A DNA stretch of 6,628 nucleotides. It comes from Thermocladium sp. UBA166 (GTDB lineage Archaea > Thermoproteota > Thermoprotei > Thermoproteales > Thermocladiaceae). Under the pieces are notes generated by a model. It had not been told where the DNA came from. It saw only the letters and a list, made by a program, of their open reading frames with translations, and did no database searches. Below, in pieces: positions 6,110 to 6,628 of the stretch (the stretch's first letter is position 1; every line of letters begins with the position of its first letter). A program made the position numbers and the translations under genes. The stretch is from contig DAHE01000013.1 in assembly GCA_002508315.1 (NCBI GenBank), positions 9,283-15,910 on the forward strand, read 5' to 3'.

Positions 6110-6116
6110 TTTTTTT
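6110..6116 (+). terminator. T-run terminator after the surface-protein gene
   Basis: Seven consecutive T (context CTTAGTTTTTTTC) lie 33 nt after the stop, with no stem needed, as is usual for archaeal RNA polymerase. It separates the envelope gene from the translation-factor operon. Confidence 0.65.
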
Positions 6117-6132
6117 CACTCATACCAGCCAC

Positions 6133-6148
6133 GCGAAACGCTTAATAA
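6133..6148 (+). promoter_or_regulatory. BRE/TATA promoter of the zinc-ribbon / aEF-1beta operon
   Basis: GCGAAACGCTTAATAA, with the TATA part centred about 27 nt before ATG 6171. It has the same layout as the boxes at 3270 and 4039. A leaderless start fits ATG 6171; ATGs at 6160 and 6164 open frames that stop quickly. Confidence 0.7.
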
Positions 6149-6170
6149 CCCTTTCATCTATGCATGGTAG

Positions 6171-6383
6171 ATGATTCAACAGAAACTGGGCAGGCAGCGG
6201 CCTAAACTGCACGGCCCCGAGGTTAGGTACTGCGTCTCATGCGGGAGACCAATATCGCCCAGCGAGAGGGCTACTCACTTCCTGTGCCCCAACTGCGGCC
6301 AGTATGAGGTGTGGAGGTGCGAGAGGTGTAGGAGGCTTGGGAATCCTTATAAGTGCCCCGTGTGCGGGTTCGAGGGTCCGTAG
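6171..6383 (+). CDS. Small double zinc-ribbon protein (DUF1610 / HVO_2753-like)
   Basis: A 70-residue protein with four CxxC knuckles: C21/C24, C39/C42, C50/C53 and C62/C65. Paired in order these make two zinc ribbons, 'YCVSCG...LCPNCG' and 'RCERCR...KCPVCG'. The N-terminal 20 residues are basic. Small zinc ribbons of this pattern occur widely in archaea next to the aEF-1beta gene, as here. From memory, the Haloferax relative HVO_2753 binds zinc and affects swarming and biofilm formation; its molecular role is not settled. RNA or ribosome binding is a reasonable guess from its basic character and operon partner (inference). The stop at 6381-6383 contributes to the ribosome-binding site of the next gene, with 11 nt between the cistrons. 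Confidence 0.92.
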   Translation: MIQQKLGRQRPKLHGPEVRYCVSCGRPISPSERATHFLCPNCGQYEVWRCERCRRLGNPYKCPVCGFEGP

Positions 6384-6387
6384 GTGA
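6382..6387 (+). promoter_or_regulatory. Shine-Dalgarno site of aEF-1beta
   Basis: AGGTGA overlaps the zinc-ribbon stop codon and ends 7 nt before the GTG at 6395. It matches the archaeal 16S 3' end, and it fixes GTG 6395 as the start because there is no ATG at a suitable distance. Confidence 0.75.
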
Positions 6388-6394
6388 AAGCGAG

Positions 6395-6628
6395 GTGGCT
6401 CAAGTATACATGGTTTACAGGGTGCTGCCAAGCTCATCTGACGTGGATTACGCCAAGTTAATACAATCCATAAAGTCCGCGCTGGAGCCGAAATACACTC
6501 TGGATAAGGTGGAGGAGGAGGACGTTGGGTTCGGCATAAAGGCCCTCAAGCTGCACCTCAGGATGCCCGAGAGCAGCGAGGAGCACAGCAGCGATGACGT
6601 GGAGAACCTGCTCAACGGCATTGATGGT
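6395..6628 (+). CDS. Translation elongation factor aEF-1beta, 3' end outside window
   Basis: Guanine-nucleotide exchange factor that recharges aEF-1alpha with GTP during elongation. GTG 6395 opens a frame that stays open for 78 codons to the window edge; archaeal aEF-1beta is usually about 90 residues, so little is missing. The sequence shows the family's ferredoxin-like pattern: strand AQVYMVYRVLP (2-12), helix YAKLIQSIKSALEP (18-31), then KVEEEDVGFGIKALKLHLRMPE (38-59), whose GFGIKALK is the typical core, and the final helix DDVENLLNGIDG starting near 67. It is the second cistron after the zinc-ribbon gene and uses an internal Shine-Dalgarno rather than a leaderless start, so both are made from one mRNA. 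Confidence 0.93.
   Translation, partial: MAQVYMVYRVLPSSSDVDYAKLIQSIKSALEPKYTLDKVEEEDVGFGIKALKLHLRMPESSEEHSSDDVENLLNGIDG

Noticed and set aside
6160..6205. Alternative upstream starts or a leader peptide before the zinc-ribbon gene
   Set aside because: The ATG at 6160 stops after four codons. The ATG at 6164 gives only a 13-codon frame with no ribosome site, and the TATA spacing fits ATG 6171.

Overview
The window looks like chromosomal DNA from a hyperthermophilic crenarchaeon. Thermoproteales or relatives are the likeliest, but I cannot fix the genus. The evidence is an archaeal zinc-ribbon gene followed by elongation factor aEF-1beta, archaeal BRE/TATA promoters about 24-28 nt upstream of start codons (leaderless or near-leaderless mRNAs), Arg codons dominated by AGG/AGA, many ATA Ile codons, and a secreted sequon-rich protein with a C-terminal anchor. 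Genes are tightly packed: the longest non-coding stretch is 98 nt (3210-3307), and no gap reaches 300 nt.

Minus strand (1-3209), read from right to left: a small Cys-rich protein with two copies of a C-x4-C-x4-C-x2-H module (3209-2877); a sugar-nucleotidyltransferase overlapping it by 4 nt (2880-2149); a new TATA box and a leaderless gene for a Cys4 / Pro-Gln linker / coiled-coil protein (2102-1350); a second coiled-coil protein overlapping that one by 4 nt (1353-745); and uridine phosphorylase (722 to beyond the window edge), whose probable TATA box lies over the stop codon of the preceding gene. The two coiled-coil proteins are paralogues by hand alignment, without gaps over about 99 residues. 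Neither belongs to a family I recognise.

Plus strand (3308-6628): a glycerophosphodiester phosphodiesterase; a 666-residue secreted, tandem-domain, membrane-anchored, probably heavily N-glycosylated cell-surface protein; a T-run terminator; then a short double zinc-ribbon protein translationally coupled to aEF-1beta, which runs off the right edge. The first three plus-strand genes share a very similar promoter (GCGAAA followed by an A/T-rich TATA box, start codon about 27-28 nt downstream).

The recognisable genes cover pyrimidine nucleoside salvage, sugar activation, lipid head-group breakdown, the cell envelope and translation elongation. This is an ordinary mixed archaeal neighbourhood with no sign of a mobile element, CRISPR array or RNA gene. 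The least explained part is the block at 745-3209, which holds two coupled pairs of genes including a duplicated Cys module and a duplicated coiled-coil protein. It is the best candidate for something undescribed, but its function cannot be read from the sequence.
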